Source: Bacteroidales bacterium 45-6 (GTDB taxonomy: Bacteria; Bacteroidota; Bacteroidia; Bacteroidales; Dysgonomonadaceae). From it: a stretch of 17,637 nt of DNA. The notes beneath the pieces were generated by a model. That model was given only the letters and a program-made list of their open reading frames with translations, ran no database searches and was not told the DNA's origin. Positions 1 to 8,188 of this stretch are shown piece after piece (position 1 is the first letter of the stretch; each line of letters starts with the position of its first letter). The stretch is from contig MKRS01000149.1 in assembly GCA_001897035.1 (NCBI GenBank), positions 1 to 17,637 on the forward strand. The letters run 5' to 3'. Both the position numbers and the translations under genes were made by a program.

Positions 1-30
1 GCTGTTCTTCCGTCATTCAGCTGGTTGCAT

Positions 31-75
31 GAAAAAAAGAATAGTCCAGGCTGCGATTGCCCGGACTATTTTTTT
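31..75. terminator. Bidirectional hairpin terminator downstream of cysK
   Basis: An 8-bp outer stem, AATAGTCC (40-47) with GGACTATT (63-70), encloses an inner GGC/GCC pair and a 7-nt loop. A T-run follows on the plus strand (71-75) and an A-run (32-38) precedes it, giving a U-run on the minus strand. It can therefore end cysK, whose stop is at 118 on the minus strand, and also a plus-strand gene ending left of the window. A short open frame ending with TGA at 30-32 could be the tail of that gene, but it is too short to identify. Confidence 0.8.
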
Positions 76-117
76 CAAATAAATAAACACTGATACTAAA
101 AACGTTCGTTTATTATA

Positions 118-1065
118 TCATAAAGGATATTCCTCGAAAGCGTAAAGCGCTGTGGAAAGATAGCGTTCGCCAGTGTCGGGAAGTATCACCACAATGTTTT
201 TGCCTTTGTTTTCGGGAAGCTTGCTCAATTGAAGGGCGGCATAAACTGCTGCTCCCGAGGAAATCCCAACTAATAGTCCTTCGGAACGTGCCAATTCGCG
301 GCTTGTGCGGATGGCATCGTCATTGCCAACCTGAAATATCTGGTCAACAAATTCATTATTATATGTTTTTGGAATGAATCCAGCTCCGATTCCCTGGATT
401 TTGTGGGGGCCAGGGGTTCCGCCCGACAACACGGGAGAATCTGCCGGCTCCACGGCCACGATTTTCACCTGGGGGTTGTACTTTTTCAGCACTTCGCCCA
501 CACCGCTCACGGTACCACCAGTACCCACTCCGGCTATGAAAATGTCCACTTTTCCATCGGTGTCTTTCCACACTTCTTCGGCCGTAGTTTTCTTGTGTAT
601 CGCCGGATTGGCCGGATTGGCAAATTGCTGAAGGATAACCGCCTTTGGATTGCCCTCCTTCAACTCCTCGGCCTTAGCGATCGCGCCTTTCATTCCTGCC
701 GCTCCGGGGGTGAGAACGATATTCGCACCCAAAGCTTTCAAGAGGTTACGGCGTTCAATACTCATCGTTTCGGGCATAGTCAATGTGAGCTTATAGCCTT
801 TGGCGGCGGCAACGAAAGCCAAACCGATACCCGTGTTGCCACTTGTCGGCTCAATGAGCTCGCTATCGGCACTCAGTGCGCCGGACTGTTCCGCATCCTC
901 GATCATTGCAAATGCAATGCGGTCTTTGACGCTGGATGCCGGATTGAAATATTCAAGTTTGCCGATAATGTTTGCACCGGCTTCATGTTGCTTGTTAAAA
1001 TTGGCAAATTCCAAAAGCGGAGTGTTCCCAATCAAATCTGTTAGTTTTTTTGCAATTCTTCCCAT
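118..1065 (-). CDS. cysK: Cysteine synthase A (O-acetylserine sulfhydrylase)
   Basis: This cytoplasmic PLP enzyme makes L-cysteine from O-acetylserine and sulfide. The 315-residue length is normal for CysK. Visible motifs are the PLP-lysine segment NPASSVKDR (Lys47), the substrate loop TSGNTG (74-79) and the phosphate-binding GTGGT (180-184). The N-terminus [13 protein letters not shown] is typical, which supports the ATG at 1065. It lies downstream of the acyltransferase gene, but the 101-bp gap contains a Bacteroidota-type promoter (1094-1124), so it is probably transcribed on its own and ended by the hairpin at 31-75. CysM is the main alternative, but the overall motif set and length fit CysK better. 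Confidence 0.95.
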   Translation of the reverse strand: MGRIAKKLTDLIGNTPLLEFANFNKQHEAGANIIGKLEYFNPASSVKDRIAFAMIEDAEQSGALSADSELIEPTSGNTGIGLAFVAAAKGYKLTLTMPETMSIERRNLLKALGANIVLTPGAAGMKGAIAKAEELKEGNPKAVILQQFANPANPAIHKKTTAEEVWKDTDGKVDIFIAGVGTGGTVSGVGEVLKKYNPQVKIVAVEPADSPVLSGGTPGPHKIQGIGAGFIPKTYNNEFVDQIFQVGNDDAIRTSRELARSEGLLVGISSGAAVYAALQLSKLPENKGKNIVVILPDTGERYLSTALYAFEEYPL

Positions 1066-1093
1066 GATCTATTCGAGTTTATTTTTAATATTA

Positions 1094-1124
1094 CAAAGAT
1101 AAAGGCATCGGCGCACATCACCAA
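1094..1124 (-). promoter_or_regulatory. Bacteroidota-type promoter of cysK
   Basis: On the minus strand the -7 box TATCTTTG (1094-1101) matches TAnnTTTG exactly. A -33-like TTGG (1121-1124) lies 19 nt upstream, which is the usual spacing. The predicted start point lies shortly before the cysK ATG at 1065. Confidence 0.6.
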
Positions 1125-1166
1125 TCCCACAAATATGGTATTTTTTGTTGCCTGCCGTGCTGCCGG

Positions 1167-2090
1167 CTACAAAATGTATTTCAATTTTTTATTCAGCAAT
1201 ATCAGCATCGACGACACCAAGGCGGAAAGCACAAAAGCAAATAACGTCAAAAGGGTGTAGCGATGATAGATATTGGTGAAAAAGCTATCAAGGGGCATCT
1301 CCTTCAAAAAATAGGGATGCACCAGATATACAGCCGCGCTTATTTCCGAAAGATATTTCACCGAGGTAGTTTTTGTACTCCGAATGACCCAAAGGAAAAG
1401 TGCGGGACAAAGCACGTAAAGGCTGACGAGAATATCGAACGAACCTTTTGCCCAAAAATGATTGACATACGATTCCCCGAATATCAGGATAAATCCGCAT
1501 ATCGCCCAGATCTTGCCGTCAACCTGCCAATCGTACTTCCTGATGGCATAGCCGAGATAGATGAAGGGTAGGCAAAAGAACAAGGCGTTCCGGTAAACGA
1601 AAACGTCTATCAATTGCTTGTTCCCCAAAAAGTCATACGAGCGGTTGTATTGAAATACGAGGCCGATGATGGCCAGCAATCCGATGATGGCAGCCTGCTT
1701 CTTCACCTCCACCCGTTTGAGCAAGGAAAGCAGGAAGAAAGCATAGACCGCATGGATCAGGTACCACAAGTGCCTTATGCCGTTGAAAAAATCGTAGCTA
1801 ATGACATCGAGGTAGTACCTCTTATAAAAGAATGGGATATAGATAATGAACCAAACCGTGTACAAGGCAAAAAGCCGCCCGATAAACTTGAGTTCTTTCT
1901 CGAATGTGTCCATCCGGTAGAAATAATACCCGCTGATAATCAGAAACAGCGGGACAGCCACCCGAAACACTCCCTCTTTGAGCATGTATCCTGCAACAGG
2001 ATATATGTCAACCAAGAAAGATCCGTGCAAACCAACCACAAAGAAGGCCAAGGCTATTTTCAAGATGTCGATCGTGAGATTCCTATTCAT
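1167..2090 (-). CDS. Acyltransferase 3 family integral membrane protein
   Basis: This is a 307-residue polytopic membrane protein with roughly ten hydrophobic segments. It starts with an amphipathic N-terminus leading into a membrane helix that carries a His (His22, in VVGLHG). That layout is typical of the Acyl_transf_3 (OafA/WecH-like) family, whose members transfer acetyl or other acyl groups to surface sugars. A second family-like feature is the polar-aromatic turn RHLWYLIHAVY near residue 105. The C-terminus keeps the EISAAVYLVHPYF element common in the family. It starts 28 bp after the peptidase gene and is probably cotranscribed with it. The acceptor sugar cannot be inferred. The family call is good, the specific role unknown. 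Confidence 0.82.
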   Translation of the reverse strand: MNRNLTIDILKIALAFFVVGLHGSFLVDIYPVAGYMLKEGVFRVAVPLFLIISGYYFYRMDTFEKELKFIGRLFALYTVWFIIYIPFFYKRYYLDVISYDFFNGIRHLWYLIHAVYAFFLLSLLKRVEVKKQAAIIGLLAIIGLVFQYNRSYDFLGNKQLIDVFVYRNALFFCLPFIYLGYAIRKYDWQVDGKIWAICGFILIFGESYVNHFWAKGSFDILVSLYVLCPALFLWVIRSTKTTSVKYLSEISAAVYLVHPYFLKEMPLDSFFTNIYHRYTLLTLFAFVLSALVSSMLILLNKKLKYIL

Positions 2091-2118
2091 CCAAAGATCA
2101 ATTTTCCGCCTTCACTCC

Positions 2119-3504
2119 TTAGTTCATGTAATCCCAGACTGGAAGCTGGATTGGTTTTTGTTTCAAGCTTTCGATGGCTTTTCCATCCAAATAACGTCGG
2201 TGGATAACTACCCGGAACAAGTATTCGCTGAACCAGTCGTCGGAGAAAGTAAGGTATCCGTTGTTCCCAGCCGAAACGCCCCAGCTGTTTTCAAATTCCC
2301 ATTTCAAAGGCTTGTCGGCTGCATCGGTGTCGCAACCGATGAGGGTCATGGCGTGCGTGGAGCCACTTTGGCGGGTTAGGATGCGTCCTTTTTTATCCAT
2401 GTCAAGCTTCACTCCCAACAAAGATTCGTAATCATACATCTGGGTGTCCATAATGCCTGCATCGCGGTTCAATTGCTTTGCCACATCGCACGAAGCATAC
2501 ATCGGCTCGTTGGCTTTGATGGAAGCCAGTGCCGCTTTTTTTATGTCTTCATTCGGAAGGTTGAGGTATGTCCAGTTCAAGCCTTCGTATGTGTTGCGGT
2601 AATTCTGTATCTCATACAGTTTGTAATATTCGCGGGTAGGATCGTTCATAATCATCACGTAATTCTCGGAAGTGTAATCTTCAGGAGTCACTTCCTTGTA
2701 GAACCGCTTGGGCGTGTAGTCCTTCAGCTCACGAATGTTCCCGTCCTTGTCTTTGTACCTCCAGGTGAACGTTGTGGGAGGTTCTCCCAGACAAAGAGAA
2801 AGGACACGGTACACATCCTTCAGGACAGTCACTTTTTCGGCACGCAAAGCTTCTGCCTTTTTCCCTTTTGCGGCTTCGTTCCGCATGTCATAAGCAGCCG
2901 CCCTCAGCCGCTCGTTGAGAAGGCTGATAACTTCGCGGGTGTTGTTGGACTGCGCCGTTTCGGGCATCACATCCTGCGGCACCACGCCGTATTTTTCAGC
3001 AGCATTGTAATACAAGTTCCAAACACCACCGTCGCCGACGGGAGATTGAAGGTATGTCACCAGTGCCCTGTCGTCGTACGAGAGGTTAGCCGTGGCGATG
3101 ATGTTTTCGAGAAACAGGTTCGATTTTTCAAAAATATCCCAGAAATACAAGTAGTTGTGCGAAAAGTCGAACTTGTCGATATTGAACTTGTCCATCACGT
3201 TGGGGCGCAACACGTTCATGGAAGTGAACATCCAGCACCTCCCGGAGCTTTTTTGGTCGGTGATGCCCTTCACCTTCACCCTGTATTTGAAAAAATGATC
3301 GATTTTGCCTTGCAGTTCGTTGTTGAGGGCAAGATCTTTGATGCTTTTCACCTCGGTGAGGGCATTCTGGATGGCTTTGTCCTGGCTCGTATGCTTGTAG
3401 CTTGCCTGAATTTCTTGTAAATCCTTAGGAGTGATGGACTGCGAAAATGCCACGAATGGCAAGCATACGGCGACAGTCCCAATCAAATGTTTCAAGTTCA
3501 TCAT
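2119..3504 (-). CDS. Secreted C1B (bleomycin hydrolase/PepC-like) cysteine peptidase
   Basis: A papain-fold aminopeptidase of family C1B. The catalytic set is complete: Gln84 and Cys90 in TDQKSSGRCW, His384 in GSTHAMTLIG and Asn406 in FENSWG (numbered from the start chosen here). The 461-residue length fits the family. The first ~22 residues form a signal peptide (hydrophobic core ending in AFSQ), so it is predicted to be exported, unlike classical cytosolic PepC and bleomycin hydrolase. An in-frame ATG at 3525 exists, but starting at the adjacent ATGs at 3504/3501 gives a proper signal peptide, so those are preferred. It follows the SIR2 gene closely and precedes the acyltransferase by 28 bp, forming a probable three-gene operon. 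Confidence 0.9.
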   Translation of the reverse strand: MMNLKHLIGTVAVCLPFVAFSQSITPKDLQEIQASYKHTSQDKAIQNALTEVKSIKDLALNNELQGKIDHFFKYRVKVKGITDQKSSGRCWMFTSMNVLRPNVMDKFNIDKFDFSHNYLYFWDIFEKSNLFLENIIATANLSYDDRALVTYLQSPVGDGGVWNLYYNAAEKYGVVPQDVMPETAQSNNTREVISLLNERLRAAAYDMRNEAAKGKKAEALRAEKVTVLKDVYRVLSLCLGEPPTTFTWRYKDKDGNIRELKDYTPKRFYKEVTPEDYTSENYVMIMNDPTREYYKLYEIQNYRNTYEGLNWTYLNLPNEDIKKAALASIKANEPMYASCDVAKQLNRDAGIMDTQMYDYESLLGVKLDMDKKGRILTRQSGSTHAMTLIGCDTDAADKPLKWEFENSWGVSAGNNGYLTFSDDWFSEYLFRVVIHRRYLDGKAIESLKQKPIQLPVWDYMN

Positions 3505-3531
3505 TTTCAATCGGAGAATAATCATATAGTT

Positions 3532-4230
3532 TTACAAATATTGCTTTTTAAGTTGTTCGCCCAGTTCCGCTACCCCTTCCGAAGCCCCTTTTCGAATGAA
3601 GTGGATGTTGTCCCGATAAGCAGCCACTTCTTGCGGGTCAATCAGATACACCGGTACGCTTTTTGGCACATAATTCAGCAAGCCCGCCGCAGGATACACA
3701 TTCAGCGAAGTGCCTATGATAACATAAATATCGGCCTGGGCCGACAATTCGATGGCAGGTTCTATCATCGGAACAGCTTCTCCAAACCAGACAATGAAGG
3801 GCCGCAGCTGGGCGCCGTCTGAGCCTTTGTCGCCTAAGCGGATCTCGTAGTTGTCCTTTTCGGTGAGTTCCACAATCAGATCCGGGTTTTTCACTGATTG
3901 GGCTTTCATCAATTCACCATGTAAGTGCAGAACGGAAGAACTTCCTGCCTGTTCGTGCAGGTTGTCGATGTTCTGGGTGATAATTTTCACCTCAAAATAT
4001 TTCTCCAGTTCAACTAATCCCTCATGCCCGGCATTTGGCTTGGCAGACAATAGTTCTTTCCTGCGAATATTGTAAAAATCGAGAACCAATTTCGGATCCC
4101 GGGCAAAACCTTCGGGTGTGGCCACCTGCTCCACAGGATATTTATCCCATAAACCACCTGAATCGCGAAATGTGGATATCCCGCTTTCGGCACTCATCCC
4201 CGCTCCCGTTAAAACTATAATTTTTTTCAT
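3532..4230 (-). CDS. SIR2-family NAD-dependent protein deacylase (class III type)
   Basis: A 232-residue sirtuin that removes lysine acyl groups using NAD. Motifs are the NAD-binding GAGMSAESGISTFRD near the N-terminus (residues 9-23), TQNIDNLHEQAG (85-96) and the catalytic His104 in LHLHGE. Tyr53 and Arg56 (FYNIRR) are spaced like the Tyr/Arg pair that selects succinyl- and malonyl-lysine in class III sirtuins (SIRT5, CobB). The region after HGE, where most sirtuins carry four zinc-binding cysteines, contains no cysteine. It is the first gene of a probable operon with the peptidase and acyltransferase. The ATG at 4230 puts the Rossmann motif at the usual distance from the N-terminus. Desuccinylase activity is inferred only. 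Confidence 0.92.
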   Translation of the reverse strand: MKKIIVLTGAGMSAESGISTFRDSGGLWDKYPVEQVATPEGFARDPKLVLDFYNIRRKELLSAKPNAGHEGLVELEKYFEVKIITQNIDNLHEQAGSSSVLHLHGELMKAQSVKNPDLIVELTEKDNYEIRLGDKGSDGAQLRPFIVWFGEAVPMIEPAIELSAQADIYVIIGTSLNVYPAAGLLNYVPKSVPVYLIDPQEVAAYRDNIHFIRKGASEGVAELGEQLKKQYL

Positions 4231-4438
4231 CTAATTTTTTATTTCTCAAACAGACTTCCAGATTCTTTGAATGTCAACACCATGGGCTGCAACTCCGCCT
4301 CCATATTGACGGCAAACCGACCTCTGCTCACACTACTCCTGACCAAGATAACTGCCTATCTTTGTATAATTTAACAGACATTCGTGCAATTGAACTGATT
4401 TTATGATGTAAAAATAGCATTGTTGAAACGAAAAGCAT

Positions 4439-4446
4439 TACTTTTG
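4439..4446 (+). promoter_or_regulatory. Candidate -7 box for the FKBP operon
   Basis: TACTTTTG matches the Bacteroidota -7 consensus TAnnTTTG and lies about 67 nt before the FKBP ATG at 4513. I see no good TTTG -33 box at 19-21 nt. A second -7-like TATCTTTG lies at 4357-4364 in the same 282-bp divergent intergenic region (4231-4512), which otherwise shows no gene. Confidence 0.4.
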
Positions 4447-4512
4447 TGCGATTTTTATTTTTAAATTACCATTTTCCTCATCAAATTAGTGAGGTTTTAA
4501 CAAGACGAATAG

Positions 4513-5097
4513 ATGAATAAATTGAGTTACGCCTTAGGCCTCAGCATTGGAAATAATTTTCGCACTTCCGGCATTTCACAAATCGATCTCGAGTCGTTTC
4601 AAAAAGGGCTTCAACACGTGTTGGAAGAGACACAACCCGAAATGACCTACGACGAGGCCAAACAAGTTATCAACGACTATTTCGTGGAGCTTCAAGAAGA
4701 AAAGCTGAAACTGAACAAACAGGCTGGAGAAGAATTCCTCCACATCAACAAAGGAAAAGAGGGCGTAGTGACTTTGACAAGCGGACTTCAGTACCAGATA
4801 TTGAAATCGGGTGATGGCCCCAAGCCGTCGGCCACCGACCAAGTACGTTGCCACTACCATGGAACCCTGATTGACGGAACCGTATTCGACAGCAGCGTGC
4901 AGCGCGGAGAACCCGCCGTATTTGGCGTAAACCAAGTAATCAAAGGATGGGTGGAAGCCCTCCAACTGATGCCTTTGGGGTCCAAGTGGAGACTGTTTAT
5001 CCCTTCCGACTTGGCCTATGGTGCCGCAGGAGCGGGACAATCAATCGAACCCAATTCAGCGTTGATTTTTGACGTGGAACTTTTGAACATAATATAA
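4513..5097 (+). CDS. Cytoplasmic FKBP-type peptidyl-prolyl isomerase
   Basis: This protein folds other proteins by cis/trans isomerisation of Xaa-Pro bonds. Residues 1-75 form the FKBP_N-type helical dimerisation region found in Mip/FklB proteins, and residues 88-194 form the FKBP catalytic domain. Active-site positions known from FKBP12 are all present: Tyr115, Phe125, Asp126, Phe137, Val142-Ile143, Trp146 and Tyr169. The 194-residue length and the lack of a signal peptide fit a cytoplasmic FklB-like enzyme. It is followed after 30 bp by a related lipoprotein FKBP with near-identical catalytic-core segments (for example DGTVFDSS and [10 protein letters not shown]), so the pair is a tandem duplication and likely an operon. 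Confidence 0.93.
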   Translation: MNKLSYALGLSIGNNFRTSGISQIDLESFQKGLQHVLEETQPEMTYDEAKQVINDYFVELQEEKLKLNKQAGEEFLHINKGKEGVVTLTSGLQYQILKSGDGPKPSATDQVRCHYHGTLIDGTVFDSSVQRGEPAVFGVNQVIKGWVEALQLMPLGSKWRLFIPSDLAYGAAGAGQSIEPNSALIFDVELLNII

Positions 5098-5127
5098 TAA
5101 AACAAACAATTTTTATAATTAACAACA

Positions 5128-6168
5128 ATGAAAAAAATTCAAATTTTTGTATGTAGCGCAATCGTGGCATTCAGCTCGTTTGCTGCTTCTTGCAACGGTG
5201 GAGGTTCGTCTTCCAGCGTTTCTTTGAAATCTTCTGTGGATACCTTATCTTATGCTTACGGTGTGAGCTTGGCCGAACAAGGATTGGAGCAATATTTGGT
5301 CCAATTGGGAGTACTCACCGATACTACACAATTGAAAATGTCCTACAACGGACGCATCAGCGCCGAAACCGACAAAACCAAAAAAGAAGCTCTTGAAAAA
5401 GAATACAAGACAAAATTGGACTCGGCTGTGAAAGCCAATGGCAAAAATATTACTGCGTTCATCAGCGGTTTGAAAGAAGGTATCGCAGCTAACAGCGAAA
5501 AGACTCCCTACATCAACGGTATCACTGTTGGTAACCAGATCGCAAAACAAATGTTGCCAAACCTTGAAAACCAAGCTTTTGGCCCAGGATCTAAGGACAA
5601 ATTGAACAAAGACCTGATTTTGAGCGCCATAGTTGGCTTCTTGAAAAAGGAAAAACCGGTAATCGCTAATTCTTCCGAATTGTTGCAACAAAAAATGGCT
5701 GTTTTGCAAGAACAAGCTAAAGCGAAGAAAGACGAAGAAATGAAGAAACAATTCGGAAGCGCAATTGCTGCCGGTGAAAAATTCTTGGCCGAAAACAAAA
5801 CCAAAGAAGGCGTTGTTACCACAGCTTCCGGTTTGCAATACAAAGTCATCACCAACGGAACGGGTGCAAAACCAAAAGCTACCGACCGCGTGAAGGTGAA
5901 CTATGTGGGCAAACTTATCGACGGCACAGTATTCGACAGCTCGAAAGAGCCTGTGACATTTGGCGTGAACCAAGTGATCAAAGGTTGGACAGAAGTTTTG
6001 CAGTTGATGCCCGTAGGATCCAAATGGACTGTGTTTGTTCCTTATCAATTGGGCTATGGCTCCCAAGACATGGGTAAGATCAAACCTTTCTCTACCTTGA
6101 TTTTCGAAGTGGAATTGTTGGCGATCGACAATTCAGCACCAGCAGCCGCTGGAGCACCTCAGCAATAA
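5128..6168 (+). CDS. Lipoprotein FKBP-type peptidyl-prolyl isomerase
   Basis: A 346-residue envelope isomerase. It has a lipoprotein signal with lipobox FAASC (Cys22) followed by a Gly/Ser-rich linker. A long helical FKBP_N-type region (about 33-225) then leads into the catalytic FKBP domain (about 228-333). Tyr259, Phe269, Asp270, Phe278, Val283-Ile284, Trp287 and Tyr310 match the FKBP12 active site. The tail is Ala/Pro-rich. The N-terminal region is longer than in the upstream cytoplasmic paralogue and carries Lys/Glu-rich coiled stretches. It probably acts on exported proteins in the periplasm. The hairpin at 6212-6255 ends the two-gene unit. Confidence 0.93.
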   Translation: MKKIQIFVCSAIVAFSSFAASCNGGGSSSSVSLKSSVDTLSYAYGVSLAEQGLEQYLVQLGVLTDTTQLKMSYNGRISAETDKTKKEALEKEYKTKLDSAVKANGKNITAFISGLKEGIAANSEKTPYINGITVGNQIAKQMLPNLENQAFGPGSKDKLNKDLILSAIVGFLKKEKPVIANSSELLQQKMAVLQEQAKAKKDEEMKKQFGSAIAAGEKFLAENKTKEGVVTTASGLQYKVITNGTGAKPKATDRVKVNYVGKLIDGTVFDSSKEPVTFGVNQVIKGWTEVLQLMPVGSKWTVFVPYQLGYGSQDMGKIKPFSTLIFEVELLAIDNSAPAAAGAPQQ

Positions 6169-6211
6169 TCCCGCACCACCGGCAGGCGTTCTGTCATTTT
6201 GTAAGGGAAAA

Positions 6212-6255
6212 AGAAATAAGCCGAACTGACACGTTTTCAGTTCGGCTTTTCTTTT
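6212..6255 (+). terminator. Rho-independent terminator after the FKBP pair
   Basis: A perfect 12-bp stem, AAGCCGAACTGA (6218-6229) with TCAGTTCGGCTT (6237-6248), has a 7-nt loop and is followed by TTCTTTT. Confidence 0.9.
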
Positions 6256-6341
6256 ATCCTTAATATGCGCTAAAATAAAATTAAATTGAAATACATTGCG
6301 ATTTTCTTTTGTCAAAATGCGCATATTTAAAAAAAACATGT

Positions 6342-6349
6342 TACTTTTG
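6342..6349 (+). promoter_or_regulatory. Candidate -7 box for the Lrp/AsnC gene
   Basis: TACTTTTG matches TAnnTTTG and lies 28 nt before the ATG at 6378. No clear -33 box is visible at the standard distance. The palindromic ATGCGCAT (6317-6324) just upstream could be a regulator site. Confidence 0.4.
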
Positions 6350-6377
6350 GAACTTAATAAAGAAAATCACTTATTTT

Positions 6378-6842
6378 ATGGACAAGATAGATAAACTTGA
6401 CAAAAAGATTTTAGAAATTATCTCTCAAAACGCCAGGATACCCTTTAAGGATGTCGCCTTAGAATGTGGCGTTTCGCGCGCAGCCATCCACCAGCGCGTA
6501 CAAAGGATGATCGAAATGAATGTAATTGTAGGTTCGGGATACATCATCAATCCCAAAATCCTTGGATACAACACGTGCACATATATCGGTGTCAAACTCG
6601 AAAAAGGATCAATGTACAAAACAGTGATCCCGGAGCTTGACAAGATACCGGAAGTGGTGGAGTCTCATTTCACCACAGGCCCCTACACCATCCTGGTGAA
6701 GCTTTATGCAAAGGACAACGAACACCTGATGGACCTGCTCAACAACAGGATCCAGGAAATAGATGGTGTGGTTGCCACAGAAACCATGATATCGCTCAGC
6801 CAAGGGGTAAAACGGCAAATACCGATCTCCAAACCAGAATAA
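6378..6842 (+). CDS. Lrp/AsnC-family transcriptional regulator
   Basis: A 154-residue regulator of normal family length. An N-terminal winged helix-turn-helix (about 4-52, with LDKKILEIISQNAR and VSRAAIHQRVQRM) precedes an AsnC-type ligand-binding and oligomerisation (RAM) domain (about 65-150). The domain includes the TGPYTILVKLYAKD strand, which is usual around the effector pocket. An in-frame start further upstream (6309) is rejected because MDKIDKLDKKIL is the standard family N-terminus. Effector and targets are unknown; amino acids are the usual ligands. It is flanked by terminators on both sides, so it is probably monocistronic and, like most of the family, may regulate itself. Confidence 0.92.
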   Translation: MDKIDKLDKKILEIISQNARIPFKDVALECGVSRAAIHQRVQRMIEMNVIVGSGYIINPKILGYNTCTYIGVKLEKGSMYKTVIPELDKIPEVVESHFTTGPYTILVKLYAKDNEHLMDLLNNRIQEIDGVVATETMISLSQGVKRQIPISKPE

Positions 6843-6867
6843 ACTTTTTCCGAAAGATCAATATTGC

Positions 6868-6902
6868 AAGCTGCCTGAATTCATTTTTCGGCAGCTTTTC
6901 TT
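6868..6902 (+). terminator. Terminator after the Lrp/AsnC gene
   Basis: An 8-bp stem, AAGCTGCC (6868-6875) with GGCAGCTT (6890-6897), is followed by a short T-rich run (TTCTTATT). It starts 25 nt after the stop codon. Confidence 0.8.
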
Positions 6903-6924
6903 ATTATCTTGATTTCTTTTGCTT

Positions 6925-6932
6925 TATATTTG
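6925..6932 (+). promoter_or_regulatory. Candidate -7 box for the Nif3-like gene
   Basis: TATATTTG matches TAnnTTTG, lies between the preceding terminator and the ATG at 6969, and would give a short leader. No convincing -33 box is visible. Confidence 0.4.
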
Positions 6933-6968
6933 TCCTCGCATAGTTCAATATCCTTTTTTACACCATTT

Positions 6969-8063
6969 ATGAGAATCCGTGAATTACTTCAAACCATAGA
7001 GCAAATAGCCCCGCTCCCGCTGCAGGAAAGCTTCGACAACTCGGGGGTGCAAGTTGGCGATACCAACCAAGAAGCAAAAGGGGTGCTGGTGTGCATAGAC
7101 GTCACCGAAAACGTCATCCTCGAAGCCGTAAACCTGAATTGCAACCTCGTCGTTTCACACCACCCCATAGCCTTCCGCAGCTTCAAGTCGCTCACCGGAA
7201 AAACCTATGTGGAGAGATCGATGATCCTTGCCATCAAGCACGACATCGTCCTCTATGCCGCACACACCAATCTCGACAACGCGCTTCAGGGAATAAATTC
7301 CCATCTGGCAGAAATGCTCAACTTGCAAAACGTGAGGATCCTGAGTCCTCAAAAGAATAATTTGTTGAAATTAGCCACCTTCGCCCCTACTACATACGCC
7401 GAGGCTATCCGCAACGCCCTGTTCAATGCCGGTGCCGGCCATATCGGGAATTACGACTCGTGCAGCTATAACCTGGAAGGGAAAGGCACGTTCAGGGCAG
7501 GCAAAGGCACCCATCCATTCTGCGGAAATATCGGTGAAATCCACACCGAGCAAGAAGTCCGCATCGAGACCATACTGCCTGCATTCAGACAAAAGGAGGT
7601 TCTGAGAGCCTTGATGGCCGTTCATCCTTACGAAGAACCCGCCTACGACCTCTACCCGCTTGCAAACGACTGGAGCGGTGCGGGCAGCGGAGTGGTGGGC
7701 ACCTTGCCGGAGGAAATGGACGAAGAGGAATTCCTATACCTCCTCAAAGACACGTTCCGCCTCACCACGCTCCAACATTCGCCCTTCAAGGGCACCCCCG
7801 TGCGCGACGTGGCCATCTGTGGAGGCAGCGGTGCGTTCCTGATTCCCAAGGCCATGGCATACGGAGCGGACGTTTTCATCACGGGAGAAGCAAAATACAA
7901 CGATTTTTACGACGTGGAAGACAAGCTCCTGCTGGCCACCATCGGCCATTACGAATCCGAAGTTTGCTCAAAAGAGATCTTTTTTGATGTTTTATCGAAA
8001 AAATATCCTACCTTTGCCATTCATAAATCGGGATTTGATATAAATCCGGTAAACTATTTGTAG
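6969..8063 (+). CDS. Nif3-like dinuclear metal centre protein (YqfO type)
   Basis: A 364-residue member of the NIF3/DUF34 family with the larger YqfO layout: two Nif3 halves separated by a PII-like insert (about 130-235, with VHPYEEPAYDLYPL). Metal ligands of the family are visible: His64-His65 in VVSHHP, His99 and Asp103 in AHTNLD, and His327 and Glu331 in GHYESE. These proteins form toroidal hexamers with a two-metal site. Their biochemical role is still unclear, though GTP cyclohydrolase-like functions have been proposed for some. The ATG at 6969 gives the typical N-terminus MRIRELLQTIE; an upstream in-frame start would add an untypical extension. The zinc-ribbon gene downstream is a frequent neighbour of Nif3 genes, as far as I recall. 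Confidence 0.93.
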   Translation: MRIRELLQTIEQIAPLPLQESFDNSGVQVGDTNQEAKGVLVCIDVTENVILEAVNLNCNLVVSHHPIAFRSFKSLTGKTYVERSMILAIKHDIVLYAAHTNLDNALQGINSHLAEMLNLQNVRILSPQKNNLLKLATFAPTTYAEAIRNALFNAGAGHIGNYDSCSYNLEGKGTFRAGKGTHPFCGNIGEIHTEQEVRIETILPAFRQKEVLRALMAVHPYEEPAYDLYPLANDWSGAGSGVVGTLPEEMDEEEFLYLLKDTFRLTTLQHSPFKGTPVRDVAICGGSGAFLIPKAMAYGADVFITGEAKYNDFYDVEDKLLLATIGHYESEVCSKEIFFDVLSKKYPTFAIHKSGFDINPVNYL

Positions 8064-8188
8064 TCGGGCAGTTGACGAAATCCTGCAGATTGCAAGCATG
8101 TAGTAGATGAACAGTGCCAGTGAAGGTCTGTTTGCTGCTACTTTTTTTTTGATTACTAACAAAAAATAATCTGTAAACTATAACAATT

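Noticed and set aside
403..1044. Plus-strand open frame of 213 codons opposite cysK
   Set aside because: It is antisense to an unmistakable cysK with its own promoter and terminator.
2473..3420. Plus-strand open frame of 315 codons opposite the peptidase
   Set aside because: The peptidase has a complete catalytic set and signal peptide; the plus-strand frame has no recognisable motif.
5245..6066. Minus-strand open frame of 273 codons opposite the lipoprotein FKBP
   Set aside because: Shadow of a gene with all FKBP active-site residues; the translation shows no domain features.
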